Shown piece by piece: positions 52,459 through 61,499 of a stretch of DNA of 64,000 nucleotides. The stretch covers positions 1 through 64,000 of the forward strand of contig NZ_STGU01000003.1 in NCBI RefSeq assembly GCF_004912135.1, written 5' to 3'. Position numbers and translations under genes: made by a program. Positions within the stretch are counted from its first letter, which is position 1, and the number at the start of each line of letters is the position of its first letter. The notes under the pieces are model-generated. The model ran no database searches. It had not been told where the DNA came from and saw only the letters and a program-made list of their open reading frames with translations. The stretch is from Rhizobium rosettiformans W3 (lineage in GTDB: Bacteria > Pseudomonadota > Alphaproteobacteria > Rhizobiales > Rhizobiaceae).

Positions 52459-52824
52459 TCAAGGCCGTTTTTTGGCGCTATCCAGAATATCCTGCATCTG
52501 TCGTATCACATCCGGTGACAGGTGGCGAATCAGCTTTGCCAGATCGTTGGCAAACGCGGTGTATTCCGGCTTCATGCCGGCGGTATCGACGACCACTTTG
52601 GGATCGGATCGCCCGGCCACGGAAAAAAGCTCTTCGGCCTCGTCCCAGATGATGTTGAAGTAGCCGGCCACCCGCTGGAGAAAGTCGAAGTTCGGCAGGC
52701 CGCGTTTGCCGTGCTCCAGCGCCGAAAGATAGGCGGGTGAAACTCCGATCGCCGCAGCCATCTCCTTCTGGGAAACGCCCTTTCGTTCCCTGAGCTGTCG
52801 AAGCGCGTCGCCGAAGGGTGTCAT
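52459..52824 (-). CDS. XRE-family transcriptional regulator
   Basis: A 121-residue DNA-binding protein. The N-terminal helix-turn-helix reads GVSQKEMAAAIGVSPAYLSALEHGKRGLP (about 15-43); the C-terminal half is a short helical domain. It shares its start base with the end of the smr gene, so it is the last gene of the timA-mltA-smr unit. Target genes are unknown. Confidence 0.88.
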   Translation of the reverse strand: MTPFGDALRQLRERKGVSQKEMAAAIGVSPAYLSALEHGKRGLPNFDFLQRVAGYFNIIWDEAEELFSVAGRSDPKVVVDTAGMKPEYTAFANDLAKLIRHLSPDVIRQMQDILDSAKKRP

Positions 52825-53381
52825 CAGCGCTCCTGACCGCGGCGAGAAAGCCGCACGTAGAGAGCGCCTTCCCCGCCATGCTGGCGGGCCGCCGGTTCAT
52901 AAGACGAGATCAGAAACCGAAATTCGGGCATGGCGAACCACAGGGGAACCGCGCGCTTCAAGGCTCCTTCGCTGCCAAGCGAACTTCCCTTGCCCGTAAT
53001 CACCAGCACGTGCCGCAAGCCGCGCTCATGAGCTCGGATAAGGAAGTCGAGGAGCATGCCATGCGCTTCGCTCTGGATGAGGCCGTGCAGGTCTATCCGC
53101 GCTTCGAGCGCCAGATGACCGCGTGACAGCTTGCGCTTGACCGGTTTTTCCAACGGATGATGCAGATGCTGCGTGCGTTTGCGCTCGGCTTCGGTACCGC
53201 CGGTCGAGGAAGGCAGCGCAGCTCTGTTCAGCGCAGGCACATCCTTTTCTTCGGGCGGGGCTTCGAATTGATCTTCGAAGGCCAGAAGCTCTTCCATGCG
53301 CCCGGGCATGGGGCGGGTCGACCGCGCGACCTTGCCCCAGAGAATGCGATCTTCCGGATTGAGCTTTGGTCCACCCGACAC
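52824..53381 (-). CDS. Smr/MutS2-domain protein
   Basis: A 185-residue protein whose C-terminal half is an Smr domain: IDLHGL at about 95-100 and LVITGKGSS further on. Smr domains cleave nucleic acids, in bacteria often stalled-ribosome mRNA or recombination intermediates; the role of the stand-alone proteobacterial form is not settled. The N-terminal half is low complexity. Its GTG start follows directly on the mltA stop. Confidence 0.87.
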   Translation of the reverse strand: MSGGPKLNPEDRILWGKVARSTRPMPGRMEELLAFEDQFEAPPEEKDVPALNRAALPSSTGGTEAERKRTQHLHHPLEKPVKRKLSRGHLALEARIDLHGLIQSEAHGMLLDFLIRAHERGLRHVLVITGKGSSLGSEGALKRAVPLWFAMPEFRFLISSYEPAARQHGGEGALYVRLSRRGQER

Positions 53382-54497
53382 TCAAACAAACCTCTCTGCC
53401 GCCTGTTTCGGGATCAGTATATAGAAGTCGGCCGCGTTGCGCACAGCGCCGGCCAGTTCTCCCGCCTGATCTCCCGAACCGGTGAAGATGTCTCCTCGAG
53501 CGGGACCGACAATCGCCGATCCCGTGTCGAGTGCCATCATGGTGCGGGCAAAGTCCCTGCCCCCATCCATGTGGGTCAGGCCCCTGGCGTGAATGAAGAA
53601 GGGAAAGCCGAAGGTGTGGATCTGACGATCGACGGCTAGCGACCGCCCGGCAATCAACGGCACCTTGGCTGCTGCGATGGGGCCACGGGAGAGATCATCG
53701 ACCTCCGCTTCTCGGAAGAAGATGTAGGATCTGTTGTGCCAGAGGATCTCGTCGACGCGCTCGGGATGGGCAGCAAGCCAGGCGCGGATGGATTGCATAG
53801 AGATCTCTACCTCGGAAATCTCGCCGAGGTCGATCAAGAGGCGACCGATGCCTGAGAAGGGATGTCCCGCTTTCGCGGCATATGTGATGCGTCGCAACCT
53901 TCCATCGGGGTAGCGCAGTCGGGCCGCACCCTGCACATGGGCGAAGAAGACATCGACCTTCGACCGAGCCCAGGCGATCTCGAGGCCCCTGCCCTCAAGC
54001 CAGCCTTCGTCGATCGCGCGGCGATCCGGATAGGGCGCGAGCCCCGAATCCGTTTGCAGAGCGAAAGCATAGGCGGGATCGAAACCACTGGGACGGTTGC
54101 TCTCGTCGATGTCGACCAGATCGCGGGGGCGGCGATAGAAGGGATGGCGGTACGCGTCGTCGCGCCGGTCGCTGACCGCGACTTCCGGCTCGTAGAATGC
54201 GGTAACCAGACCTGAGGCAGTCTCGCGCGGTTCAATCAGAAACGGTCTGGTTTCGCGTTCAAAGAAAGAACGCGCCTCGTCGGCGCCTGCAGGCTTTGTC
54301 TCGCCCGCTCGTTCCAAAAGCGCCAGCAGATCATCGGCGGTCAGACCGAGAGCACCGGCCTTATACGGCTTGACCGACTGCAGGTAAGTCCGGCAGTCGG
54401 CCATGGCATCCCACAAGGGAGACGGATCATCTGAGCGCCAGCCGGGCAGATCGTCGAACGACACCGGCTTCAAGCGGCAAGAGGATGCGACACTCAT
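53382..54497 (-). CDS. mltA: Membrane-bound lytic murein transglycosylase A family protein
   Basis: A 371-residue MltA protein: the MltA barrel domain (about 85-240: GLVTAFYEPEV, FALQTDSGLAPYPDR) and the C-terminal 3D domain (ALDTGSAIVGPARGDIF, about 322-338). It cleaves peptidoglycan glycan chains. No signal peptide or lipobox is visible at the annotated N-terminus, which is odd for a periplasmic enzyme. It overlaps the Tim44-like gene by four bases. Confidence 0.9.
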   Translation of the reverse strand: MSVASSCRLKPVSFDDLPGWRSDDPSPLWDAMADCRTYLQSVKPYKAGALGLTADDLLALLERAGETKPAGADEARSFFERETRPFLIEPRETASGLVTAFYEPEVAVSDRRDDAYRHPFYRRPRDLVDIDESNRPSGFDPAYAFALQTDSGLAPYPDRRAIDEGWLEGRGLEIAWARSKVDVFFAHVQGAARLRYPDGRLRRITYAAKAGHPFSGIGRLLIDLGEISEVEISMQSIRAWLAAHPERVDEILWHNRSYIFFREAEVDDLSRGPIAAAKVPLIAGRSLAVDRQIHTFGFPFFIHARGLTHMDGGRDFARTMMALDTGSAIVGPARGDIFTGSGDQAGELAGAVRNAADFYILIPKQAAERFV

Positions 54498-55192
54498 TGT
54501 TCCGCTTCGGTCGCGATCAGCTTCCAGTTCGGATCGCGAGAGCGGACATCGCGTGCGAAGGTCCAGACGTCGTTGACTTCAGACACCGCCTCGGAATCGC
54601 CGTCGATCATCGTGCCGTCCTTGTCGTAGGTGGCAGTGATCAACTGGCTGATGATGCGAACGGTGACCTGCTCTTCGTTGTCACGGGCAGAGGCCTGTGT
54701 GATCTCGGCTTTCTCGATGCCGACAAAGGTCGACTTCACACTCTCACCACGGCTTTCGCGATCGGCGATGGCGCTTTCGAAGCCGTCGAACACTTCACGC
54801 GAGAGCAGACCCTTCAGGGTTTTGCGGTCGCCGTCGGCATAGGCCATCACGATCATCTCGTAAGCGATCTTCGCACCGTTGAGGAACTCCTTCGGATTGA
54901 AGCTCGGATCGTGACGAAGCAGTTCGCGCAGCTGGTCGTTCAGCGGCGTTCCAGCCGGTGCATAGGCATCGATTGCGGTGAAACGCTCTTCGCCTGTCGC
55001 TTCTTCCCGCCGCGGGAGGGTGACAACCTTGCCATCATCGCGGGTCGCGCCCTTCGGCAGGTCACGCTGGGCAAAAGGATCGAATGGCGGTTTTTCATGA
55101 CCCGTGCGGCGTCCAAGCACGCTGCGAAGCTGAAAGAAGATCAGCACCGCCGCGACCAGGAAGAACAATGTAACGAAATCGCTAGATCCCAT
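54494..55192 (-). CDS. Tim44/TimA domain membrane protein
   Basis: A 232-residue protein with one N-terminal transmembrane helix (about 5-22, FVTLFFLVAAVLIFFQL) and a C-terminal Tim44-like domain (about 85-230). The bacterial homologue TimA in Caulobacter is membrane-anchored; the mitochondrial Tim44 domain tethers the import motor. Its bacterial function is unclear. ATG 55192 is preferred over upstream frames that would extend into the fxsA promoter. Confidence 0.88.
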   Translation of the reverse strand: MGSSDFVTLFFLVAAVLIFFQLRSVLGRRTGHEKPPFDPFAQRDLPKGATRDDGKVVTLPRREEATGEERFTAIDAYAPAGTPLNDQLRELLRHDPSFNPKEFLNGAKIAYEMIVMAYADGDRKTLKGLLSREVFDGFESAIADRESRGESVKSTFVGIEKAEITQASARDNEEQVTVRIISQLITATYDKDGTMIDGDSEAVSEVNDVWTFARDVRSRDPNWKLIATEAEQ

Positions 55193-55340
55193 GAATACCG
55201 CCAGGCTTGATTGAATTTGATTTTTCCATCTCCCATATAGTCTCCAGCGCCGCATCATTCAAATGGCGCAATGCATTCTTTGCATCGAGTAAGCGCCGAC
55301 TCTTGCGATATCCGGATCACAAAGGCGTTTGGAGCAAGCC

Positions 55341-55844
55341 ATGCGCCTTCCCCTGGTGCTTTTCCTGATCGCACCACTCATCGAGATCGCGAGCTTCATC
55401 ATTGTCGGGCAGGCAATCGGTGTGTTGCCGACGCTTGCTCTCATCGTGCTGTCGGCCGTCGCCGGCGTTGCCCTGCTTCGCTTTCAGGGCGCGGGCATCC
55501 TGCGTCGGCTTCAGAGCGAAGCCCAACGCGGCGTCGATCCGGGGCGGGAACTGGTGCATGCCGCGCTTCTCGTCGTTGCGGCCTTCCTGCTGATCGTGCC
55601 CGGCTTCTTCGGCGACATCATCGGCATTCTGCTCTTCCTCCCCTTCATCCGCGATTTCGCCTGGCGGCTGATCAAGCCGCGCATCGTTGTGAGCCGCGGC
55701 TTTGCCGACGGTGGTTTCCGGACCGCCCGGCGCCCTGATGACAACGTCGTCGATCTCGGCGATGACGAGTTTCAGCGCGAGCCTGGCAGCCAGCCGGGAA
55801 AGCCTGATTCGCCTTGGCGAGATCAGCGCATTGGTCGCGAGTAA
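55341..55844 (+). CDS. fxsA: FxsA family membrane protein
   Basis: A 167-residue membrane protein with three or four hydrophobic helices (about 5-22, 28-45, 75-105) and a charged C-terminal tail. The N-terminal LFLIAPLIEIASFIIVG and RFQGAGILRRLQ match FxsA, known in E. coli as a suppressor of phage T7 exclusion by F. GGAG lies six bases before ATG 55341. Divergent from the Tim44-like gene. Confidence 0.88.
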   Translation: MRLPLVLFLIAPLIEIASFIIVGQAIGVLPTLALIVLSAVAGVALLRFQGAGILRRLQSEAQRGVDPGRELVHAALLVVAAFLLIVPGFFGDIIGILLFLPFIRDFAWRLIKPRIVVSRGFADGGFRTARRPDDNVVDLGDDEFQREPGSQPGKPDSPWRDQRIGRE

Positions 55845-55931
55845 GCGGCTCCGCCATCCGGCGCCCAGGGTTGTAAGGTCAAGTCTCAGATGTTAGATGG
55901 CGTTAGCAATTCATCTTCAAGGACACGCCCT

Positions 55932-56408
55932 ATGGCCGACAACACTCAGGGAACGACTTCTCCGTCCCTCAATATTCTCGCCCAGTACATCAAGGATTTC
56001 TCCTTTGAAAATCCGGGTGCACCGCGGTCGCTTCAGGCCCGTGACAAGGCGCCGGCCATCAACATCAATGTCAACGTGAATGCCAATCCGCTTTCGGATA
56101 CTGACTTCGACGTCGTGCTGGCCTTGAACGCTGAGGCCAAGGACGGCGACAAGGTCGTTTTCGTCACCGAGCTGATCTATGGCGGCGTCTTCCGCATCTC
56201 CGGCTTCCCGCAGGAGCACATGCTGCCGGTCCTCTTCATCGAGTGCCCGCGCCTGCTGTTCCCGTTTGCACGTCAGATCATCGCCGATGCCACCCGCAAT
56301 GGCGGCTTCCCGCCGCTGATGATCGACCCGATCGATTTCGCGCAGATGTTTGCTCAGCGCGTGTCGGAAGAACAGTCGCGCGCCAAGAACCAGGCCGCTC
56401 CGAACTAA
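55932..56408 (+). CDS. secB: Protein-export chaperone SecB
   Basis: A 158-residue SecB, the tetrameric cytosolic chaperone that delivers unfolded preproteins to SecA. Typical segments are [14 protein letters not shown], the central [11 protein letters not shown] and the C-terminal [25 protein letters not shown] precedes ATG 55932 by about nine bases. Ends at a hairpin shared with dnaQ. Confidence 0.97.
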   Translation: MADNTQGTTSPSLNILAQYIKDFSFENPGAPRSLQARDKAPAININVNVNANPLSDTDFDVVLALNAEAKDGDKVVFVTELIYGGVFRISGFPQEHMLPVLFIECPRLLFPFARQIIADATRNGGFPPLMIDPIDFAQMFAQRVSEEQSRAKNQAAPN

Positions 56409-56433
56409 GACGCGTTCCGCAGTCTTGTATGAG

Positions 56434-56460
56434 AAAGGGCCCTCAAGCGGGCCCTTTTTT
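56434..56460. terminator. Bidirectional terminator between secB and dnaQ
   Basis: AAAGGGCCC (56434-56442) pairs with GGGCCCTTT (56449-56457) around a six-base loop, followed by a T-run on plus; the opposite strand also ends in Ts. It abuts the dnaQ stop. Confidence 0.9.
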
Positions 56461-57158
56461 CATGCGCTGTATTTCGACCAGATCGCCTTGCCTCCGAGGC
56501 GTGCCACCAGTCGTCCGTGACCCTCGGCCTCGACGGCAGAGAGACGGGCCGCAAGCGGTCTCGGCCGCTCGTAGCTGATCTCGATGACTTCCGTGATCTC
56601 GGTGGTCTGGCGCCTGTTGTCCACACTCGTCAGACCGAGCGCCGCCTGGCGACCACCCAGCATCTCGATATAGACTTCGGCCAGCAATTCGGAGTCGAGC
56701 AGAGCGCCGTGTTTGGTACGATGCGAATTGTCGATGCCATAGCGACGGCAAAGCGCGTCCAGCGAGTTGGGGCCCATCGGATGCTTGCGGCGAGCCAATG
56801 CCAGCGTGTCGATGACCATGTCGGCCGGAACTGGCGGTATGCCTAGGCGGTCGAATTCCGCGTTGATGAAGCCCATGTCGAAGGTGGCGTTGTGGGCGAT
56901 CCACTTGGCACCGTCGAAGAATTCCTGAAGTTCAGCCACGATGCCCGCGAAGGAGGGCTTGTCCTTCAGGAATTCGTCCGTGATGCCGTGCACGGCCAGC
57001 GCGTCCGGATGCACCTTCCGATCGCCTGGATTGATATAGACGTGAAATGTCCGGCCGGTCGGGAAGTGGTTCATCAACTCAATGCCGCCGATTTCGATGA
57101 CGCGGTCGGCCTTGTTGTCGAGGCCCGTCGTTTCCGTATCGAAAATGATCTCACGCAT
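56460..57158 (-). CDS. dnaQ: DNA polymerase III subunit epsilon
   Basis: A 232-residue DEDDh 3'-5' exonuclease, the proofreader of the replicase. Exo[10 protein letters not shown], Exo[16 protein letters not shown], and Exo[17 protein letters not shown] are intact. It overlaps coaE by eight bases and is the last gene of the ppsR-maf-aroE-coaE-dnaQ unit near the putative origin. Confidence 0.96.
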   Translation of the reverse strand: MREIIFDTETTGLDNKADRVIEIGGIELMNHFPTGRTFHVYINPGDRKVHPDALAVHGITDEFLKDKPSFAGIVAELQEFFDGAKWIAHNATFDMGFINAEFDRLGIPPVPADMVIDTLALARRKHPMGPNSLDALCRRYGIDNSHRTKHGALLDSELLAEVYIEMLGGRQAALGLTSVDNRRQTTEITEVIEISYERPRPLAARLSAVEAEGHGRLVARLGGKAIWSKYSA

Positions 57159-57756
57159 CTTTAGCTCGCTCCGCCTGCTCGCCCAGTTTCTTCAACAGGG
57201 TTTTGACCTGTGACCGTGCCATGTCAATCCCATGGCCGGTGTCGATCACATAATCTGCACGCGCACGCTTCTCCGCATCCGGCGTCTGCCGGGACAGGAT
57301 GAGCTCGAACTTCTCCGGCGTCATGCCGGGGCGGGACAGAACCCGCTGCCTCTGCACGGCCGGCTCGCAGCTCACCACCACGATCTTGTCGACTCGGCGA
57401 TCAGCCCCCGTTTCGAAAAGAAGCGGGATGTCGAGCACCACGACCTTTTTCCCGAGCGCCCGCTGCTCATCCAGAAACGCCTTCTCTCTGGCCCGCACCA
57501 ACGGATGAACCACCGCTTCGAGGTCAGCAAACTTAGCCGGATTCTTCGCCAGATTCTCGGAGAGCTTCTTGCGGTCCACCACGCCATCGACAATGACATC
57601 CGGGAACATGGCGCGGATCGGCTCAACAGCGTCTGACCGGTAGAGATCATGCACGACCTGGTCGGCATCGTTGACGGGAACCCCTTCATCGGCAAACAAG
57701 GTCGCCGTCGTGGTCTTGCCCATTCCGATCGATCCGGTCAGCCCAACAATAATCAT
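57151..57756 (-). CDS. coaE: Dephospho-CoA kinase
   Basis: A 201-residue P-loop kinase for the final step of CoA synthesis. Walker [13 protein letters not shown] lies at about 5-16, and [11 protein letters not shown] is typical of the substrate site. It overlaps both neighbours (aroE by four bases, dnaQ by eight), indicating coupled translation. Confidence 0.96.
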   Translation of the reverse strand: MIIVGLTGSIGMGKTTTATLFADEGVPVNDADQVVHDLYRSDAVEPIRAMFPDVIVDGVVDRKKLSENLAKNPAKFADLEAVVHPLVRAREKAFLDEQRALGKKVVVLDIPLLFETGADRRVDKIVVVSCEPAVQRQRVLSRPGMTPEKFELILSRQTPDAEKRARADYVIDTGHGIDMARSQVKTLLKKLGEQAERAKDA

Positions 57757-58613
57757 ACATGGGCCTCGATATCATCGAGAACAAGCTGCCGAAGTTCCGG
57801 CGTCACCTTAGGTCTCTGACCGAACCATTTCTCGAAACCCGGAACCGCCTGGTGCAGCAACATGCCCAGTCCATCGACGGTCGCCAGCCCGACCTCTTGC
57901 GCCTGCGCAAGAAACGGGGTGACGAGCGGGACGTAGACGATGTCGGTTACCAGCGCGTTCGATTTCATCTTGTCGAATGCCAGGTGTGGCGCCTCCGCGC
58001 CGTCCATGCCCAGGGACGACGTGTTGACGAAGAGGCCGGCGCCATCGAGCAGACCATCCAGTGCCTCCATTCCATGCGCATGCAGCGGCGCTCCGAAACG
58101 ATCGACCAGTTCACGTGCGCGATCCACCGTCCTGTTCACTACATGGATCTCGGAAATGCCGCGGTCTCGCAGGGACTGGAGGATGGCCCGGCTGGCGCCC
58201 CCTGCCCCGAGCACGACGGCACGCTCGGCCTGGTCCCAGCCCGGATGTTCCGCGTCCAGGTTCGAGACGAAGCCGATCCCGTCCGTGTTGGTGGCAAAGA
58301 CCTTTCCCTCTTCCAGCCAAAGGGTGTTTGCAGCCCCCAGTTCTTCGGCCGGGGGATCCACGTGATCCGCCAACTGGCACGCGGCCTCCTTGTGCGGGAT
58401 CGTGACATTGCCGCCGCAATAGGCGCTTTTCTGCTGCCTCAGGTCCTCGATGAAGCGACCGAAATGCTCCGGTTCGACCGCGACTTTTTCATACTCGCCC
58501 TCGAGTCCCAGCTCTCTCAGCCAGTATCCGTGGATCAATGGTGATCGGGAATGCTTGATCGGGTAGCCGGCGACAAAAGCACGCCGCGGAAATGTTTCAC
58601 GTGAATCACGCAT
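57753..58613 (-). CDS. aroE: Shikimate dehydrogenase
   Basis: A 286-residue NADPH-dependent enzyme of the shikimate pathway. The substrate site reads [13 protein letters not shown] and NVTIPHKE with the catalytic Lys; the Rossmann turn is [13 protein letters not shown] 58613 overlaps the maf stop and has GGAA upstream; alternatives at 58625 and 58631 would overlap maf more. Codons 2-7 (DSRETF) contain a candidate parS site. Confidence 0.96.
   Translation of the reverse strand: MRDSRETFPRRAFVAGYPIKHSRSPLIHGYWLRELGLEGEYEKVAVEPEHFGRFIEDLRQQKSAYCGGNVTIPHKEAACQLADHVDPPAEELGAANTLWLEEGKVFATNTDGIGFVSNLDAEHPGWDQAERAVVLGAGGASRAILQSLRDRGISEIHVVNRTVDRARELVDRFGAPLHAHGMEALDGLLDGAGLFVNTSSLGMDGAEAPHLAFDKMKSNALVTDIVYVPLVTPFLAQAQEVGLATVDGLGMLLHQAVPGFEKWFGQRPKVTPELRQLVLDDIEAHV
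58593..58608. other. Candidate parS (ParB-binding) site inside aroE
   Basis: TGTTTCACGTGAATCA matches the parS consensus TGTTTCACGTGAAACA at 15 of 16 positions. It is written into the start of aroE (encoding D-S-R-E-T) and overlaps the last bases of maf. It lies about 1.7 kb from the putative origin, within the distance at which ParABS centromeres are found in alphaproteobacteria. Confidence 0.8.
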
Positions 58614-59205
58614 GGTTAATTCCATAGTCACGAAGGGCGGCCAGAAGCGGAAGGAGCGGCAAGCCGAGGATGGTGAAATAGTCTCCGGCTATCGCATCAA
58701 ATAGCTGGATTCCCTCACCCTCCAGCTGATAGCAGCCAACGCTTGAGAGAACCGCATCGCCATTGCGTTCGAGATAGTCATCGAGGAAGGCATCCGAGAA
58801 TTCGCGCACTTGCATGCAGGCGCGTGACACCTCGCTCCAAACCAGATCACCATCTCGGATCAGGCAGACCGCGCTGTTCAGAAAGTGCGCCTTGCCTCTC
58901 AACGTCTTCAATGTCTCACGGGCTTCCTCTCTCGAGGACGCCTTGTGGAAAATCCGGTCGCCGAGTGACATCGTCTGGTCGCACCCAATCACGTAGGCGC
59001 CGGGATTGCGCCGAGAAACTTCGATGGCTTTGGCGAGCGCGAGATGTTTGGCAACCGAGACCGGGTCTCTTTCATCGGTTGGCAAGCCTTCTTCGATGGC
59101 GCGCTCATCCACATCGGCCGGCGCTGCTTTAAACTGCAAGCCGGCATTCTTGAGAAGCGCCTGCCGCGTCTTGCTGCCGGACGCCAGGATCAGAGAGGAG
59201 ACCAT
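58606..59205 (-). CDS. maf: Maf-family nucleoside triphosphate pyrophosphatase
   Basis: A 199-residue Maf protein. The N-terminal [11 protein letters not shown] is the phosphate-binding signature; VIGCDQTM carries the metal-binding Asp and [13 protein letters not shown] the late motif. Maf enzymes hydrolyse non-canonical or modified nucleotides, housecleaning the pool. The stop overlaps the aroE start region. Thirty-three bases after ppsR. Confidence 0.92.
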   Translation of the reverse strand: MVSSLILASGSKTRQALLKNAGLQFKAAPADVDERAIEEGLPTDERDPVSVAKHLALAKAIEVSRRNPGAYVIGCDQTMSLGDRIFHKASSREEARETLKTLRGKAHFLNSAVCLIRDGDLVWSEVSRACMQVREFSDAFLDDYLERNGDAVLSSVGCYQLEGEGIQLFDAIAGDYFTILGLPLLPLLAALRDYGINHA

Positions 59206-59238
59206 GATAGAGACCTTGAATATGGCAATCGCTCTGGA

Positions 59239-60060
59239 TTAACGCGGCTTGGGACGGAGGGCAACAATCGCCGCAGCGGTCTCCTCGATCGAGCGCCGTG
59301 TCACGTCGATGACCGGCCAGTTGTTGCGAGCACACAGCGCGCGCGCATATTTAAGCTCCTCGGTGATGGACGCCCGGTCGACATATTCACTTCGATCATA
59401 GCCCGGCGTGTTCCCCAGCACCCTGTTCTCGCGCACCTGGGAAATGCGATCCGACGTCGCAATCAGCCCAACGACGAGGGGACGCGTCGCTTTCAACAGG
59501 CCGTCCGGCAAAGGCACGCCGGGGACGATCGGAAGGTTCGCCGTCTTGATCCCCCTGTTGGCGAGATAGATGCTGGTCGGTGTTTTCGAGGTCCTGCTGA
59601 TACCGATGATCACGACATCCGCTTCGTCATAATCTTCAGGTGCCTGGCCATCATCATGATCCATGGTGAAATTGAGCGCTTCGATGCGCGCGAAGTATTC
59701 GGCATTGAGCACATGCTGCGCACCGACGCGACCGCGTGAGGGCGCGCCGAGATAGGCCTGAAACTTTTCGATGATGGGGGCCAGCACATTTACGCAGGGC
59801 AATCCCAGTTCATGGCAGCCTGTCTCGATCAGTGCTGCAAGATCGCCGTCGACGATGGTGTAAAGGACGATTCCCGGCTCGCGGTCGAGCGCATCGAGCA
59901 GCGCCTTGATCTGCTTCTTGCTGCGGATCAGCGGATAGACATGTTCGATGGCATTGGTGCCGCGAAATTGCGCTGCCGCGGCTCGCCCCGCTGAAATGAG
60001 AGTCTCGCCGGTTGAGTCAGAAATCAGGTGGAGATGGAAGAAGTTTTTCCGGTTCTCCAC
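59239..60060 (-). CDS. ppsR: Pyruvate-dikinase regulatory kinase/phosphorylase (DUF299)
   Basis: A 273-residue bifunctional serine/threonine kinase and phosphorylase that controls PEP synthase or pyruvate phosphate dikinase. The P-loop-like [11 protein letters not shown] and [10 protein letters not shown] are the family signatures. GTG 60060 gives the usual N-terminus ([17 protein letters not shown]); a GTG at 60069 with AGGG upstream is an alternative. First gene leftward of the putative origin. Confidence 0.9.
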   Translation of the reverse strand: MENRKNFFHLHLISDSTGETLISAGRAAAAQFRGTNAIEHVYPLIRSKKQIKALLDALDREPGIVLYTIVDGDLAALIETGCHELGLPCVNVLAPIIEKFQAYLGAPSRGRVGAQHVLNAEYFARIEALNFTMDHDDGQAPEDYDEADVVIIGISRTSKTPTSIYLANRGIKTANLPIVPGVPLPDGLLKATRPLVVGLIATSDRISQVRENRVLGNTPGYDRSEYVDRASITEELKYARALCARNNWPVIDVTRRSIEETAAAIVALRPKPR

Positions 60061-60144
60061 GTTGTTCACCGCGCCCTGTTGATTGTTTGGGATAAGGAGA
60101 GGTAGCGGCGAGCGGGCGATCTTCGCAAGAGGAAAAGTGGCGAT

Positions 60145-60153
60145 TTATCCACA
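60145..60153 (+). promoter_or_regulatory. Perfect DnaA box
   Basis: TTATCCACA is an exact match to the high-affinity bacterial DnaA-binding consensus. It lies about 85 bases from the ppsR start, in the putative origin. Confidence 0.85.
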
Positions 60154-60288
60154 ATGGCTCCTCGTGTTGGCACCCTCCGACAGGGGATGTGGATAGTGGT
60201 GACGATCTTGAATCACTCGCAGAGTGTCGACTCCCGATCCCCAGTTAAGGGATGAATTTCTGTGACGAGAAGCCTCTGGAATCGCGGG

Positions 60289-60308
60289 TTAATTTCGGGT
60301 TATCCCCA
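60289..60308 (+). promoter_or_regulatory. CtrA-like site overlapping a DnaA-like box
   Basis: TTAA (60289-60292), seven bases, then TTAT (60300-60303) is one mismatch from the CtrA consensus TTAA-N7-TTAA. The second half overlaps a DnaA-like TTATCCCCA at 60300-60308. In Caulobacter, CtrA sites in the origin overlap initiator sites and repress replication. Confidence 0.4.
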
Positions 60309-60405
60309 TAATCCCAGAGTTGCCGGGAGCCGACATGCGGCGCGTTGGTCTGATCATGATCGGACTGGAAGAAGTTGTGGTCCGGGATTAATCCTTGATA
60401 GTCAG

Positions 60406-60432
60406 AGACTCTTAGAAATAGAAGAAGAGTCT
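60406..60432 (+). promoter_or_regulatory. Hairpin in the hemE leader
   Basis: Arms AGACTCTT (60406-60413) and AAGAGTCT (60425-60432) surround an 11-base A-rich loop, 33 bases before the hemE start. Each arm carries one GANTC methylation site, so the dyad might be DNA-level rather than RNA-level. Confidence 0.35.
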
Positions 60433-60465
60433 ATATATCTTTTCTTTATTGAAAGGGCTTGAGCC

Positions 60466-61497
60466 TTGAGCACGCCGAACCGGAAAGTCCTGGACGTTTT
60501 GAATGGGAAGACGGTGACGCCGCCTCCCATTTGGCTCATGAGGCAGGCAGGCCGCTATCTCCCGGAATATCGTGAAACGCGGCAGAAGGCCGGGAGTTTC
60601 CTCGATCTCTGTTATTCGCCGGAGTTCGCGGCAGAGGTGACGCTGCAGCCGATCAGGCGCTACGGCTTCGATGCAGCCATCTTGTTTTCGGACATTCTGG
60701 TCATCCCGGACGCCTTGCACCGCAATGTGACCTTTACCGAGGGTCATGGTCCACGCATGGATCCGATCGATGCGGACGGCATTGCCAAACTGTCTCCTGA
60801 AGGTGTGATGGATCACCTGAAGCCCGTGATCGAGACAGTGGGCCGTCTTCGCGCCGAGCTTCCCGCTGAAACCACGCTGCTCGGCTTCTGTGGTGCGCCC
60901 TGGACTGTGGCGACCTATATGATCGCGGGCCACGGGACGCCGGACCAGGCCCCTGCCCGGCTCTTCGCCTATCGCTATCCCGAAGCGTTCAAACGACTTC
61001 TCGATTTTCTCGCTGAGGTTTCGGCCGATTACCTGGTGGCCCAGATCGATGCCGGTGCGGATGCCGTTCAGATCTTCGATTCCTGGGCGGGCGTCCTCGG
61101 TGAGGCGGAGTTTGAAGCTTTCGCGGTGCGGCCGGTTCGCCGGATCATCGATCTTGTCAAATCGCGGCGGCCTAACGCCAAGGTGATCGCTTTCGCCAAG
61201 GGTGCTGGGATCCTCTTGAGGAGGTATCGGCAGGACACCAATGCCGATGCGATCGGGCTCGACTGGTCGGTGCCATTGAGCTTTGCGGCGGAGCTGCAGA
61301 AGGATGGACCTGTCCAGGGTAACCTCGATCCGATGCGGGTCGTTGCCGGCGGTGCGCCGCTCCGGGAAGGCATCGATGCGATCCTGCAGGCGCTGGGCAA
61401 TGGACCCCTGATCTTCAACCTTGGCCACGGGATTACGCCGCAGGCCGATCCCCAGCATGTCACGGAGCTCGTGGCGCAGGTTCGGAGCTTCGGCTGA
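60466..61497 (+). CDS. hemE: Uroporphyrinogen decarboxylase
   Basis: A 343-residue enzyme that removes four acetate carboxyls from uroporphyrinogen III in haem synthesis. The signature [20 protein letters not shown] and the Asp in [13 protein letters not shown] are intact, as is GFCGAPWT. The start is TTG 60466, since no ATG or GTG fits; AAAGGG lies about ten bases upstream. First gene rightward of the putative origin, followed three bases later by hemJ. Confidence 0.96.
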   Translation: MSTPNRKVLDVLNGKTVTPPPIWLMRQAGRYLPEYRETRQKAGSFLDLCYSPEFAAEVTLQPIRRYGFDAAILFSDILVIPDALHRNVTFTEGHGPRMDPIDADGIAKLSPEGVMDHLKPVIETVGRLRAELPAETTLLGFCGAPWTVATYMIAGHGTPDQAPARLFAYRYPEAFKRLLDFLAEVSADYLVAQIDAGADAVQIFDSWAGVLGEAEFEAFAVRPVRRIIDLVKSRRPNAKVIAFAKGAGILLRRYRQDTNADAIGLDWSVPLSFAAELQKDGPVQGNLDPMRVVAGGAPLREGIDAILQALGNGPLIFNLGHGITPQADPQHVTELVAQVRSFG

Positions 61498-61499
61498 CC

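Larger units (their letters stand above)
60061..60465. other. Putative chromosomal replication origin (oriC)
   Basis: This 405-base non-coding gap separates divergent ppsR and hemE. It contains a perfect DnaA box at 60145-60153 and near matches at 60188-60196 (minus, one mismatch), 60300-60308 (one mismatch) and 60087-60095 (minus, two mismatches). GANTC sites occur at 60210, 60229, 60279, 60407 and 60427. The hemE-proximal 50 bases are very AT-rich, suitable for unwinding. The Caulobacter origin and the mapped Sinorhizobium origin also lie beside hemE. This is inference, not proof. Confidence 0.8.

Noticed and set aside
58110-58125. Other CACGTG-containing sites (near 58115, 58360 and 63541) as parS
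   Set aside because: They match the consensus only in the central six to eight bases and lack the TTTC/GAAA flanks.
60388-60402. TTAA at 60388 as part of another CtrA site
   Set aside because: Seven bases later the sequence reads TAGT, not TTAA.
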